From positions 1-64,000 of the forward strand of contig DASYLJ010000043.1 in NCBI GenBank assembly GCA_036009625.1: 64,000 nucleotides of DNA, written 5' to 3'. Each line of letters begins with the position of its first letter. The first letter of the stretch is position 1. The position numbers and the translations under genes are program-made. The DNA is from DASYLJ01 sp036009625 (lineage in GTDB: Bacteria; Desulfobacterota; Binatia; DP-6). The notes beneath the pieces were generated by a model. The model had not been told where the DNA came from. It saw only the letters and a list, made by a program, of their open reading frames with translations, and searched no databases. Positions 36,736-45,264 of the stretch are shown here, one piece after another.

Positions 36736-38409
36736 ATGACGCCCCCGACCGAGACCACGCTCGAGCCCGACGATCCCTCCCTGCGTCCCGCACAGACGTT
36801 TCCACGATTGAGCCCCGATATGGTCGCCCGCGTGGCGAGCTACGGCGCGGAGGAGGACGTCCCCGAGGGTGCGCTCCTGTTCGCGCGCGGCCAGCGCAGC
36901 ATCGACTTCTTCGTGATCCTGTCCGGCCGGATCGACGTCTTCGATCTCGACGAGGAGGGCGCACCGCGCGTCTTCGTGAGCGAGAGCGAGCGGCAGTTCA
37001 CGGGCGAGGTCGACCAGATCACCGATCGGCAGATCCTCGTGAGCGGACGCGCGGCCATCCCGACCCGCGTCATCCGCGTCCCGCACAAGGATTTCCGCCG
37101 CATGCTCGCCGCCGAATCCGACGTCGCCGAGATTCTGATGCGTGCCTTCATCCTGCGACGGGTGAGCCTCATCAATCAGCGGCACGGTGGGGTCGTCATC
37201 GTCGGGCCCGCGCATGGCGGCGATACGCTGCGCCTGCAACGCTTCCTCGATCGCAACGGTCATCCGTATCGGGTCGTCGACACCGACGCCGATCCCGAGG
37301 GCGACGGCTACTTCGGTTGCGTCAAAGTCCGCGAAGCGAAGATGCCCGTCGTCGTCTGGGGCGGGGAGCACGTGCTCGGCAACCCGACCACGGCGCAGTT
37401 GGCGGACGCGCTCGGACTGACCTGGGAGATCGATGTGTCGCACGTCTACGACATCGCCGTCGTCGGCGCCGGGCCGGCGGGGTTGGCCGCGGGTGTGTAC
37501 GCGTCGTCGGAGGGTCTCGACACCATCATCGTCGAAGGCATGGCGCCGGGGGGCCAGGCCGGCACCAGCTCGAAGATCGAGAACTACCTGGGGTTCCCGA
37601 CCGGGATCACGGGTCGGGCGCTCGCCGGTCGCGCGCAGGTGCAGGCGCAGAAGTTCGGTGCGCGCATCGCCATCTCGCGTCCCGTGACCCGCATGGACTG
37701 CGGCGACGACCGCATCTTCCGCCTGACGTTGGACGAGGAAAAGGTGATCGCCGCGCGCGCCGTGGTGATCGCCACCGGCGCGCGCTACCGCACCCTCGCC
37801 CTCCCGAACTTCGATCGCTTCGAAGGGCAGGGGATCCAGTACGCCGCCACGGCGATGGAAGCGGCGCTGTGCACGAATCAGGAGGTCGTCGTCGTCGGGG
37901 GCGGCAACTCGGCCGGGCAGGCCGCGGTGTATCTGTCGCGCAAGTCGAACCACGTCCACATGATCGTCCGGGCGCGTGGGTTGGCATCGACGATGTCGGC
38001 GTATCTGGTGCGTCGCATCGAGTCGTCACCGCTGATCACGCTCCACACCGAGACCGAGCTGACGGCACTCGAGGGAGAGACGCGTCTCCAACGCGTCACC
38101 TGGACCAACCGCGCCACGAACGTGAACGAGACGCGCGACATCGAGAACGTCTTCCTCATGATCGGCGCGGTGCCGAACACCGATTGGGTGTCGGGCTGCC
38201 TCCGGCTCGACGCCAAAGGCTTCGTGCTCACCGGTGCCGACGTCGACGCCGCGGCGGCGATCGCCTCTCCCTATGCGACCTCGAAGCCCGGTATCTGGGC
38301 CGTGGGTGACGTGCGCGCGGGGTCGGTGAAGCGCGTCGCGGCTGGGGTGGGCGAGGGCTCGGTGGTGGTGCAGGCGATCCACCAGTACCTGAGCCCCGAC
38401 GTGGTCTGA
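36736..38409 (+). CDS. cNMP-binding domain fused to a thioredoxin-reductase-like flavoprotein without CxxC
   Basis: A 557-residue protein. Residues about 20-135 are a cyclic-nucleotide-binding/CRP-like domain (LLFARGQRSIDFFVILSGRIDVFD). Residues 150-220 are glutaredoxin-like (VVIVGPAHGGDTLRLQRFLDRNGHPYRVVD), without a Cys pair. Residues 235 to the end are the TrxR fold with FAD site VVGAGPAGLAAGVYASSEG, GGQAGTSSKIENYLGFP, NADPH site VVVGGGNSAGQAAVYLS and the second FAD site WAVGDVRAGSVKRVAAGVGEG. Where TrxR has the redox CATC pair, this reads YAATAMEAALC, so the dithiol is gone. FAD/NAD(P)H-dependent redox chemistry gated by a small ligand is the family idea. Confidence 0.82.
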   Translation: MTPPTETTLEPDDPSLRPAQTFPRLSPDMVARVASYGAEEDVPEGALLFARGQRSIDFFVILSGRIDVFDLDEEGAPRVFVSESERQFTGEVDQITDRQILVSGRAAIPTRVIRVPHKDFRRMLAAESDVAEILMRAFILRRVSLINQRHGGVVIVGPAHGGDTLRLQRFLDRNGHPYRVVDTDADPEGDGYFGCVKVREAKMPVVVWGGEHVLGNPTTAQLADALGLTWEIDVSHVYDIAVVGAGPAGLAAGVYASSEGLDTIIVEGMAPGGQAGTSSKIENYLGFPTGITGRALAGRAQVQAQKFGARIAISRPVTRMDCGDDRIFRLTLDEEKVIAARAVVIATGARYRTLALPNFDRFEGQGIQYAATAMEAALCTNQEVVVVGGGNSAGQAAVYLSRKSNHVHMIVRARGLASTMSAYLVRRIESSPLITLHTETELTALEGETRLQRVTWTNRATNVNETRDIENVFLMIGAVPNTDWVSGCLRLDAKGFVLTGADVDAAAAIASPYATSKPGIWAVGDVRAGSVKRVAAGVGEGSVVVQAIHQYLSPDVV

Positions 38410-38761
38410 GCGCTGGCGCGACGGATTGGAGCGCCGACAGCCGACTGAGGGCGTCGTCGGTGGCCGCCGCCAGCGCGTCTGGTGGCCGCCAGCACGTCCA
38501 CCATCGTGTCGATTCGGGACGTGATCCCGGGCACACCCGCGAGCGGGGTGTGGCCGCAGCCGCCGGCGGCATCGCGCGAGCCGATCTCCAGCGGCGGCGA
38601 GCGCCACCGCGACACCGAGGACTCGGCGAAGGCCGGCCGCCATGGCAAGAGCGCTACCGCGATTGCCATCCGGGTGTCTGCCCTGCCGGGTTCGCTTCGT
38701 CGTCGGACCGGCGTTCCCGCCCGCGACGAGATACTCGAGCCCTTCGCCGGTGATTCTCGCC
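38410..38761. other. Convergent intergenic region with no supported gene
   Basis: This 352-base gap lies between two convergent genes. Open frames exist on both strands, including one on the minus strand whose start (residues MAIAVALLPWRPAFA) looks like a signal peptide, but its remainder is Arg/Ser-rich shadow sequence and no ribosome site stands out. I see no terminator with a T-run. It may hold a decayed exported gene. Confidence 0.4.
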
Positions 38762-40324
38762 TCAGGCAGGTTCGGCCGGCTGCGCTGCGGGAAGGCTGAA
38801 CGCGAAGGTCGCGCCCGGCCCGCGGTTCGATTCGGCCCACAGTCGCCCGCCGTGCGACTCGATGATCGTGCGGCTGATCGCCAGACCGAGGCCCATGCCG
38901 TGCGCCTTGGTCGTGAAGAACGCCTCGAACAGGCGATCGGCGTTGCCGCTGTGCAAGCCGACGCCGCGATCGCGTACGCGAATCGTGGCCACGGGGCTGC
39001 CGTCGCGGACCTCGACCTGACCGGAGATGTCGAGCGCTCGTTCCGCGGCCTCGACGGTGCTCATCGCGTCCATGCCGTTCACGACGAGGTTGAGCAGCAC
39101 CTGTTGGAGCTGCACGCGGTCACCCAGGACGACGGGGAGATCGGACACCTCCGAGCGGAGCGCGACGCGACGCGCTCGTAGCTCCGGGGTGACCAACGCG
39201 ACGACGTCCCGTACGACGTCGGTGAGTGAGAGTGGCACAGGCGCCGGCGGCGAGCGCTTCGCCATCGCGCGCACACGATCGATGATGGCGCTCGCCCGCT
39301 CGGCGTCGCCGGCGACGTCGGCGAGAGCCAGGCGCATCTCGTCGGGATCGGCACCGTCGCGACCGCCGTCGAGCAGGGCGAGGCAGGCGTTGGCGTTGTT
39401 GACGATGGCCGCCAGCGGCTGGTTCAGCTCGTGGGCGAGGGACGCCGTCACCTCGCCGAGCGTCGCCACGCGTGTCACCTGCGCCAGGGCAGCCTCCGTC
39501 TCGCGCAGGGCCTCGGAAGCGAGAATGTGCTCGGTGAGATCGCGGCTGACCACCAGCGCGGCCTCCACCCGGTCTCCGCGTGGGCGGAGCGGTGTGTAGG
39601 TCACGGCCATGTAGCAGCGGTCGAGCGGGTCGCGGATCCACCATCCGGCGTTGCGGACCTCTTCTCCGGTGAGACAGCGGTCCACGCACCGTTGCGTCAC
39701 CTCGAACGCCACGGGCTCCACCAGGTCGCGCAGGGACACTCCAACCAGCTCGCCGGGGGACTTGCCGAAGTAGCTCTCGTAGGCGGCGTTGACGCGCAGG
39801 TACGTGTAGTCGCCGTCGATGACCGCGACGCCGTCGGGCACGCTCTCGAACACCTGCGACATCAGGTACTCGGCGCGCTGGCGCTCGGTGTCCTCGTCCC
39901 TGAGCGCTGCGTTCGTGCGCGCGAGCTCGAGTGAGCGTTCTTGCAGGTCGTCGCGCGTCCGCCGCAGCGCCGCTGCGGCACTGTGCTGCGCGGTCGTGAG
40001 CGACGTCACGAAGAGGCCGGAGAGGACGAACAGCACGACGCGCGGCAGCTGCGCGAGATCGCCCCCGGGCGGGCCGGTCGTCGTCAGGACGTCGTGGGCG
40101 AAACCGAGCGACGACAGTCCGAGCGCGAGGAGCCCGGGCCCGACTCCGCCGAACCACGCGCTGAACATGGTCGCGCACAGCAACAGTGACACGTGCGCAG
40201 GTGCCTGGAAGACGGCGTCCATGAACCAGATCAGGACGAACGACAGCAGGACCGCCGCCACCGCCGCGGCGTATCGCGCAAGGCCTGGCAGTGCGTGCCG
40301 CGACGGTGGGTCCCGTATCAGCAT
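38762..40324 (-). CDS. Membrane PAS histidine kinase (FixL-like core)
   Basis: A 520-residue sensor: a DUF4118-like block of hydrophobic helices (residues 15-110, with AAAVAAVLLSFVLIWFMDAVF and SLLLCATMFSAWFGGVGPGLLALGLSSLG), a PAS domain (about 155-265, YLRVNAAYESYFGKSPGELVG), HisKA with H298 in LAHELNQPLAAIVNN and HATPase with NLVVNGMDAM and GMGLGLAISRTIIESHGG. No receiver. The AHELNQPL box places it with FixL/DctB-type kinases. Diverges from the DUF446 gene. A cognate regulator is not next to it. Confidence 0.83.
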   Translation of the reverse strand: MLIRDPPSRHALPGLARYAAAVAAVLLSFVLIWFMDAVFQAPAHVSLLLCATMFSAWFGGVGPGLLALGLSSLGFAHDVLTTTGPPGGDLAQLPRVVLFVLSGLFVTSLTTAQHSAAAALRRTRDDLQERSLELARTNAALRDEDTERQRAEYLMSQVFESVPDGVAVIDGDYTYLRVNAAYESYFGKSPGELVGVSLRDLVEPVAFEVTQRCVDRCLTGEEVRNAGWWIRDPLDRCYMAVTYTPLRPRGDRVEAALVVSRDLTEHILASEALRETEAALAQVTRVATLGEVTASLAHELNQPLAAIVNNANACLALLDGGRDGADPDEMRLALADVAGDAERASAIIDRVRAMAKRSPPAPVPLSLTDVVRDVVALVTPELRARRVALRSEVSDLPVVLGDRVQLQQVLLNLVVNGMDAMSTVEAAERALDISGQVEVRDGSPVATIRVRDRGVGLHSGNADRLFEAFFTTKAHGMGLGLAISRTIIESHGGRLWAESNRGPGATFAFSLPAAQPAEPA

Positions 40325-40485
40325 GAGGTTCGTGCCGGCCGACCGCGGGGCACGTGGGCGCCGGGGCGGACGAGAATGGCGAAGCGCCGCAGCACGCTCC
40401 GTCCTCTAGCAGACGGCGGAGGCGGAATCGCACCCCCTCCACCGTCGACAGCGTAACGAATGCCGTGTTATCCGGGCGGCCGCCG

Positions 40486-41436
40486 ATGACGGTCCAGAAC
40501 GAGCGCGTTGCGGCGGTCGCCGACGATCTCGAACGCACCATGCGCCAACTGGGTGCGTGGTCGGAGCCTGCACCGCCGCTGCTGCCGTTCAGCCAGCCGT
40601 TCGCGATGGACACGATGCCGTTCGAGCACTGGCTGCAGCTCGTCCTGGCTCCCCGTCTGCGCGACATCGCGCTGACGGATTCTCCGTTGCCGCCGTCGAG
40701 CAACCTCGCCGGACACGCCGTGCGCGAGTTCGACGGTCGTGACGACATGGAGCCGCTCGTCGACGTGCTCCGTCGAGTGGACGCCCTCTCGGCGGCGGTG
40801 CCGCCGCGCAGCGCACCGGCACCACCGAACGTCCAGTGGGTCGTGGGCGTTGCGGGTCTCGCCGCGGTGATCGGCGTGGTCATCGCGATCAACGCGGCGG
40901 ACTGGGTGTCCACCGTTTTCCGCGACCATTTTCCGCCCACCGTGAGCGCGGTGTTTTCCGGCAGAATTCCTCCGAGTGCAGCGCACATACCGGTGCGGGT
41001 CATCGTCATCGCCGCGGTGCAGGACGACGGCACGCTTGCCGCGCGCGAGGGCCACCTCCAGCTCAACTCCAGCGCCATACCGATCGCCGGACGAAACAAT
41101 GCGGTGCCCGAGCCGCTGACGTTCGACGTGTCGGCGCCGCCGGACGTACGGACCGTGCAACGGTGGCTGGTGGACTCCGGGGTCGATCCGGGCGCCGCCG
41201 GTCTCGCTCCGTCGGCGGAGGAGATCCACGCCATCGTCACCGTCGTCGCGGCGACGCACACGCGGGACGGATTCAACGACGTCGCGTCCCGACTGCCGGC
41301 GGGGCTGCCGGAGCCGCAGATACTGGACATCGAGGCGCGCACGCCCGAGTGGGTGACGCTGGCCGCCGGACTGGCGGTGCCACTCCTGCTCGCGGTCGGC
41401 TTCCTCACGTACGTCGTCGTCCGACGACGTCAGTAG
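40486..41436 (+). CDS. DUF446 (YqcC)-like domain with membrane anchors
   Basis: A 316-residue protein. Residues 5-65 (RVAAVADDLERTMRQLGAW through PFEHWLQLVLAPRLRDI) match the YqcC/DUF446 family, whose typical members are about 100 residues and end there. Here the domain is followed by a Pro-rich linker, one membrane helix (VQWVVGVAGLAAVIGVVIAINA), about 150 residues of probably extracytosolic sequence and a C-terminal helix (VTLAAGLAVPLLLAVGFLTYVVV) with a positive tail. ATG 40486 was chosen; an in-frame GTG at 40465 would add 7 residues. It overlaps the convergent secreted-protein gene by 7 bases. Confidence 0.65.
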   Translation: MTVQNERVAAVADDLERTMRQLGAWSEPAPPLLPFSQPFAMDTMPFEHWLQLVLAPRLRDIALTDSPLPPSSNLAGHAVREFDGRDDMEPLVDVLRRVDALSAAVPPRSAPAPPNVQWVVGVAGLAAVIGVVIAINAADWVSTVFRDHFPPTVSAVFSGRIPPSAAHIPVRVIVIAAVQDDGTLAAREGHLQLNSSAIPIAGRNNAVPEPLTFDVSAPPDVRTVQRWLVDSGVDPGAAGLAPSAEEIHAIVTVVAATHTRDGFNDVASRLPAGLPEPQILDIEARTPEWVTLAAGLAVPLLLAVGFLTYVVVRRRQ

Positions 41437-42017
41437 CAGTTCAGCTTGCCGCCGTTGTTGCGATACGAGCAACCGAGCTCGTGGAAGTAGCGGCTGGCGC
41501 ACACCACGGCGCCGGTGTCCGACGTCAGGTAGACGTGGACGTAGACGTGGCGCACGGGCGCCGCGAACGTCATCTCCTGGCCGTAGATGAGGATCCTGGC
41601 GCTCGTGCCCGACGGCAAGCGGCGGAGCTGGACACGGCGAAGCCCGCCGAGCGTGCCGAAGCGATCGATGAAGCTCCACGAGCCGCCGAGGCGATTGCCC
41701 ACCCAGCCGGGTTGGCCCGCCGTCGGCGTACCGCCGGGGATCGTGACGTCGGACATCACCGTGCCGGCGTCGTCGGTCATGAGGAAGCGCATCCCCGTGA
41801 CGGACGGGTCGATCACCACGCCCGCGGGCAGGGGCATCATGCCGCGGAAGAGCGTGCGCTGGCCGCCCAACGGGTAGTCGAGCTTGCGTAGCCGGAGCCG
41901 CGTCGCCGTCACGGCCGGGCAGGTGGGATCGAGCTGAGCCGCTGCCGGGACGGCGCTCGCGAGGCAGGCGACGGTCAGAGCGATGGGCACGGCGATGTGG
42001 AAGCGCATGCCGCGCAC
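41430..42017 (-). CDS. Secreted protein of unknown function
   Basis: A 195-residue protein with a clear Sec signal (FHIAVPIALTVACLASAVPAAAQ, cleavage after about residue 27). The mature part has two short Cys-rich ends and patterns such as RLRKLDYPLGGQRTLFRGMMPLP; similar proteins occur in multiple copies in some soil bacteria but I cannot name the family. Terminal CSYRNNGGKLNCY could form a disulfide. It lies 159 bases past the collagen-like gene on the same strand. Confidence 0.6.
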   Translation of the reverse strand: MRGMRFHIAVPIALTVACLASAVPAAAQLDPTCPAVTATRLRLRKLDYPLGGQRTLFRGMMPLPAGVVIDPSVTGMRFLMTDDAGTVMSDVTIPGGTPTAGQPGWVGNRLGGSWSFIDRFGTLGGLRRVQLRRLPSGTSARILIYGQEMTFAAPVRHVYVHVYLTSDTGAVVCASRYFHELGCSYRNNGGKLNCY

Positions 42018-42176
42018 GAAGCAGATGCCATGCCATCCGCGGGGGGAGAGGGCGACGCGAGATCCGCTACGAAAACGGAACGCCGCGGGTCGAAGGTCTT
42101 ACGACCAAGGGACCACGCGGACCACCCGCGCGTGCCATAGGGGCACGACTGCAACCCCGCGCCGAGAGCGCCGACG

Positions 42177-43020
42177 TCACGGCGGCGGCTGGAAGCTCAT
42201 CGCCTGCGACGATGCGTCGTTGTCGAGGATGGGCGCGTTGAAGCCGGCCATGACGGCCTTCGTGCCATTGGCGGACTGGAGGCCGAGCGTCGCCGAGCTG
42301 CCGCGGATGTTCGCGCAGCCCGAGAAGCCGCTGTAGGTCACGTTCACCACGTTCGACTGCTCGTGGATCTGGATCATGACCTGCTGAGCGTCGGAGCCAC
42401 ACACCGACGACACCAGGCGATGGCGCGCGTAGAGGTGGAACACGCGGCCGGGTGCCGTGCCGTTGGTCACGTACTCGATGTACTCGCCGGAGCCGAAGTC
42501 GGAGAGGTCGTCCCAGAAGTATGCGAGGAAGGCGTTGGGCGAGATGCCACTCGGGAGTGCGGTGTTGGTGAAGTTGGTCACGCAGTCCTGGCCGAAGAAC
42601 AGGATCCCGTTCGACGACACGCTGATCGACGACGTGCTCGCGCCAAAGCCGTTGAACGTGAAGCCGAGTGGGATGTTGAACGTGCACGTGTCGTCGGCGA
42701 GCGCCTCGACGTGCGTCCAGCCCGAGCGATCGTCGATGCTGAACTTCATGTCGAACGACGCCACGATGGTGTCGCTGAGGCCTTGTGGTCCGGTCGCGCC
42801 GGTCGCGCCCGTCGCACCGTTCGGGCCGTTCAGCCCGGTGGCACCCGTCGCACCGTTCGCGCCGTTCAACCCGGTGGCGCCCGTCGCCCCGTTCGGGCCG
42901 TTCAACCCGGTGGCGCCCGTCGGACCCATCGGGCCGTTCGCCCCGGTGGGCCCCTGCGGCCCGGCGGGGCCCTGGCCTTCGAGGGCGTACGCCACCGCGT
43001 CGAGCTTGCGGCGTGCAGGT
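42177..43020 (-). pseudogene. Collagen-like secreted protein, C-terminal part (split by the insertion element)
   Basis: This part encodes the linker ARRKLDAVAYALEGQ, a run of 21 uninterrupted Gly-X-Y triplets and a roughly 200-residue globular domain with FDMKFSIDDRSGW, FTFNGFGASTSSISVSSNGILFFG and AYFWDDLSDFGSG, similar to NIDO-type and exported surface domains. It has no signal peptide of its own. Joined to 46868-47289, after removing the element and one target copy, it forms a single 421-residue frame: signal peptide, N domain, collagen stalk, globular tip. A GTG at 42995 could still let the fragment be translated, but without export. Confidence 0.85.
42783..42971 (-). repeat. Collagen-like Gly-X-Y repeat (21 triplets)
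   Basis: Codes for uninterrupted GPA-GPQ-GPT-type triplets. In the middle a 36-base unit encoding GAT-GLN-GPN/GAN-GAT is repeated about three times, so the DNA is a tandem repeat that could expand or contract. Triple-helix stalks of this kind hold surface proteins away from the cell. Confidence 0.88.
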
Positions 43021-43028
43021 GGGCCGGG
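43021..43028. repeat. Left target-site duplication
   Basis: GGGCCGGG directly precedes the left inverted end and matches 46868-46875 exactly. An 8-base duplication fits IS1-family insertion (8-9 bases). Confidence 0.88.
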
Positions 43029-43052
43029 GGTAGTGGGTCAGTTTGAATCTGG
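43029..43052. repeat. Left terminal inverted repeat, 24 bases
   Basis: Exact reverse complement of 46844-46867. It begins with GGTAGTGGGTCAG. Identity stops at 43053. Confidence 0.93.
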
Positions 43053-43092
43053 GGCCGCTGAACCGCGAATTGGGCCGTGCTACTAGTCTGGC

Positions 43093-43275
43093 ATGGCGAG
43101 CCGAAAACCGGAGTGCCTGAAATGCGGCTACACGCCCTGGTCGCGCGGCGTGCAGTACGCGAAACAGAAAATGGCCGCGCATCTTCGCGACCACGAGGAC
43201 ATGACGGACGCGCAGAAGCGGGCCGCGTGGGCGGCTCTGAACTTTGGCGTCTGGCCACCGCGCGGGCTACAGTGA
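43093..43275 (+). CDS. Small C2H2-like zinc-finger protein (passenger)
   Basis: A 60-residue protein beginning 64 bases from the left end. PECLKCG supplies two Cys and MAAHLRDHEDM supplies two His about 20 residues on, a C2H2-like finger. The sequence is short and the start lacks a strong ribosome site. Its place just inside the element and in tandem with the KGG gene suggests it helps the element or binds DNA; the role is not established. Confidence 0.5.
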   Translation: MASRKPECLKCGYTPWSRGVQYAKQKMAAHLRDHEDMTDAQKRAAWAALNFGVWPPRGLQ

Positions 43276-43280
43276 CCCCC

Positions 43281-43517
43281 ATGCCAGGCCAGCCGAAGCG
43301 CCCACGCGACCCCATCCAGCTCGCCAAGCTCATCGGCGACATCGCGACGGGCCAGGTCGTGGAGAAGCCAGCCCCCGACACGCGCAACCCGGCGGCGGTC
43401 GCGCTCGGGAAGCTCGGCGGCGCGAAGGGCGGCAAGGCGCGAGCGGCGGCGCTCAGTCCGACCAAGCGGAAGGCTATCGCGAAGAAGGCGGCGGCAGCGC
43501 GCTGGAAGAAGCGGTAA
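43281..43517 (+). CDS. Small basic KGG-motif/histone-H1-like protein (passenger)
   Basis: A 78-residue protein. Residues 36-60 (NPAAVALGKLGGAKGGKARA) hold the Gly-Gly-x-Lys-Gly-Gly pattern seen in bacterial stress-induced KGG proteins, and the tail (KRKAIAKKAAAARWKKR) is strongly basic, so nucleic-acid binding is likely. Starts 6 bases after the finger gene. Its end overlaps the convergent 243-residue gene by 44 bases. Confidence 0.6.
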   Translation: MPGQPKRPRDPIQLAKLIGDIATGQVVEKPAPDTRNPAAVALGKLGGAKGGKARAAALSPTKRKAIAKKAAAARWKKR

Positions 43518-44205
43518 CGCGGGCAACCTCCTCGTCGCGAATCTCAAAGAACCGTTCGAGCGCGGCGATATGATCGGTGGTTCGTAGCGGCGCCTGCGAA
43601 AAGAACAGGTTGCTGCTCAGGGGCACATTCGCGCGTCGCTCTAGGCGAAAGTCGCAGGCAAACTGAGCCCCGGCCGGGTCGACCAGCAAGGAAAAGCCCG
43701 CTACGGCGAAGGCGTCGGGGGGGATCCCGTTCGCCCACGTTCCAGGCTCGTAGGTGGGAAGCAAGCGCGCCAGGTCGCGCGCGACTGACCCGATGGCCGG
43801 CACCGCGCGCTCGGGAACGGGGATGCCGACCCCGGGCTGCGTGAGCTCCAAGTGGCTGATGTAAAACCGCCGTCCGGCGGGAGTGATGTACTCCGAGCCC
43901 ACCGCGAGAAGGTCATCGACTACGATATCCGCGTCCTCTGTGCTGGTGGCGGCATCCAGCGAGATCGCGTAGCGGAGCAGCTCAAGACGCTGGATGAGCA
44001 CTTGCCTTCCGTCCCGCTCGAACTTCCCGTGCTCGAAAACGAGCGGCACCCCGTCGTTGGGCGGCAGCACTTCGCGAGCAGTAGTCGGGAAACGAACGAA
44101 GCCATAGCGCTCCTGCACCGCCCCGATTAGGTCGGGTAGGTAGATCGGAATCTTCTGCTCAATGGCCCGAATGGATCTGGCGAGCAGGACGGCATTCACG
44201 TTCAT
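43474..44205 (-). CDS. Hypothetical third protein of the XRE cassette (passenger)
   Basis: A 243-residue protein I do not recognise. It has no signal peptide or membrane helix. Visible features: an N-terminal helix (VNAVLLARSIRAIEQKIPIYLPDLIGAVQERYGF), a central DADIVVDDLLAVGSEYIT stretch and an acidic, Ser/Ala-rich C-terminus. It starts in an ATGA overlap with the XRE gene, so it is co-translated with it. Confidence 0.62.
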   Translation of the reverse strand: MNVNAVLLARSIRAIEQKIPIYLPDLIGAVQERYGFVRFPTTAREVLPPNDGVPLVFEHGKFERDGRQVLIQRLELLRYAISLDAATSTEDADIVVDDLLAVGSEYITPAGRRFYISHLELTQPGVGIPVPERAVPAIGSVARDLARLLPTYEPGTWANGIPPDAFAVAGFSLLVDPAGAQFACDFRLERRANVPLSSNLFFSQAPLRTTDHIAALERFFEIRDEEVARVTASSSALPPPSSR

Positions 44206-44747
44206 GCTGCCGCTCCCATTCGCGGAAAGCGCATGACATTACCGCGCGGGGCGGTGAAAAAGCGTTCCCCTACTTTGACTCCGGCCGACAGGGGCGCTGA
44301 CGGATGCCCCACCGGCAGGAACGGTGGCTCGGCGTCGCGTCGAGGCTGAATAACTGCCATCAACTGCGGAGGGTCCCGGCGTGTGATCGCATCCCCGATG
44401 CCAGCCTCGACAGCGTCCGATTCGGCTAGTTCCTGAGCTTCCGGGACCAAGCGCCGAGCGCTGAAGCTGGGCTCCATTCCCATGGCCAACAGCAAGTCAC
44501 TGATCGTGTCGAGCGTCATATTGCTGGGTCGCCCGAGCCATCGCGTTACCTGCTCCGGCTTCTTGTCGATGCGCTTGGCAAGATCGCGCTTGGTCATGCC
44601 CGTAGCCCGCATTCGCCGCACGAATTCGCGGAGCATGAACTGATGCAGCCGAATGCGCATGCGTTCGCGGAAGTAGAGGCGTGTGGTTTCCGGAATCACG
44701 TCTCCGTTAGCGACTTCCCGCAGAGACGGCGCCAGTGATGTAGTCAT
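44202..44747 (-). CDS. XRE/HTH transcription regulator-like protein (passenger)
   Basis: A protein of about 181 residues. The HTH region (MTKRDLAKRIDKKPEQVTRWLGRPSNMTLDTISDLLLAMG) is at roughly 50-90, of the HTH_3/Cro-CI type used by antitoxins and phage repressors. The C-terminal half is unlike other families I know. ATG 44747 lies inside the end of the previous gene (41-base overlap); ATG 44762 is an alternative 15 bases earlier. It is a natural candidate to bind the TTGAC-N6-GTCAA sequence at the head of its operon. Confidence 0.75.
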   Translation of the reverse strand: MTTSLAPSLREVANGDVIPETTRLYFRERMRIRLHQFMLREFVRRMRATGMTKRDLAKRIDKKPEQVTRWLGRPSNMTLDTISDLLLAMGMEPSFSARRLVPEAQELAESDAVEAGIGDAITRRDPPQLMAVIQPRRDAEPPFLPVGHPSAPLSAGVKVGERFFTAPRGNVMRFPRMGAAA

Positions 44748-45255
44748 CGGGAAATTCCCCACCCGTCAGAGGTTCGTGGCATGGAAAGAGCGTCCACCAA
44801 CTTCGCTTGCAACATTCGATTGCGGCGTCCCACCGAGGATCGCGAAACTTGCCGAGTTCAAAGCGGAAGTTCCACCCAAGAGCGACATAGTAATCTTTTC
44901 TAGCCAGACACCCGAAGACGCGTATGCTCGGATAGTCGTCCTTTTTGTCCCTCGGCAGGCATCGCAACTCCACGACGTTGCGGCCCGTCGGCTCAAGACG
45001 GGCGACTTGGGCATTGTCGTCACCCGGCGGCCCCTGCCGCACGGTGACAAATTCCTGCTCAATGAAAGCGTCGAAGTAGGCCCCCGTGCGGATTCCGATG
45101 CGTTCGAGCGCCCCGTCCTCCCAGGGGCCCTTGAGAAGCTGAAGTATCCTACCGGAAACAATGACTTTTCTGCGCTCATCGTCGAGTCCTGACCCCGCGA
45201 GCTGGGTAAGCACCCCTTGATCGACGTATCGGTTAACGGCATTCTCAATTGACAT
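44707..45255 (-). CDS. Hypothetical first protein of the XRE cassette (passenger)
   Basis: A 182-residue protein with a helical N terminus (SIENAVNRYVDQGVLTQLAG) and a beta-rich middle (IRVFGCLARKDYYVALGWNFRFELGKFRDPRWDAAIECCKRSWWTLFPCH), ending in acidic and Gly-rich residues. Similar proteins are common next to HTH genes in mobile DNA, but the function is unknown to me. Its ATG overlaps the palindrome at 45249-45264. GTG 45213 is a second in-frame start if the transcript begins after the ATG. Confidence 0.6.
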   Translation of the reverse strand: MSIENAVNRYVDQGVLTQLAGSGLDDERRKVIVSGRILQLLKGPWEDGALERIGIRTGAYFDAFIEQEFVTVRQGPPGDDNAQVARLEPTGRNVVELRCLPRDKKDDYPSIRVFGCLARKDYYVALGWNFRFELGKFRDPRWDAAIECCKRSWWTLFPCHEPLTGGEFPDDYITGAVSAGSR

Positions 45256-45264
45256 TTAAGTCAA
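45249..45264. promoter_or_regulatory. Palindromic operator candidate TTGAC-N6-GTCAA
   Basis: A perfect 5-base palindrome with a 6-base AT spacer lies over the start codon of the 182-residue gene. A third GTCAA half-site is at 45278-45282. For the minus strand, TTGACC (45282-45277), 17 bases and TTAAAT (45259-45254) would be promoter hexamers, with the palindrome's core as the -10 box. This places a repressor site on the promoter, the classic arrangement for XRE autoregulation. The predicted start of transcription falls just after the ATG, so either GTG 45213 is used or the promoter is different. Confidence 0.5.

Noticed and set aside
38271..38840. Minus-strand frame with a signal-peptide-like start
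   Set aside because: Most of it lies antisense to neighbouring genes and the rest is low-complexity; not enough to call a gene.
42018..42176. Terminator between two minus-strand genes
   Set aside because: GGTCG...CGACC pairs exist but arms are short and no clear T-run follows them.
42783..42971. Regular 36-base repeats, possible CRISPR or minisatellite
   Set aside because: They encode collagen triplets in frame and have no unique spacers.
43474..45255. Cassette assigned to a named toxin-antitoxin or restriction system
   Set aside because: Only the XRE fold is recognisable. I saw no RelE, HipA, nuclease or methyltransferase motif, so a specific family was not claimed.
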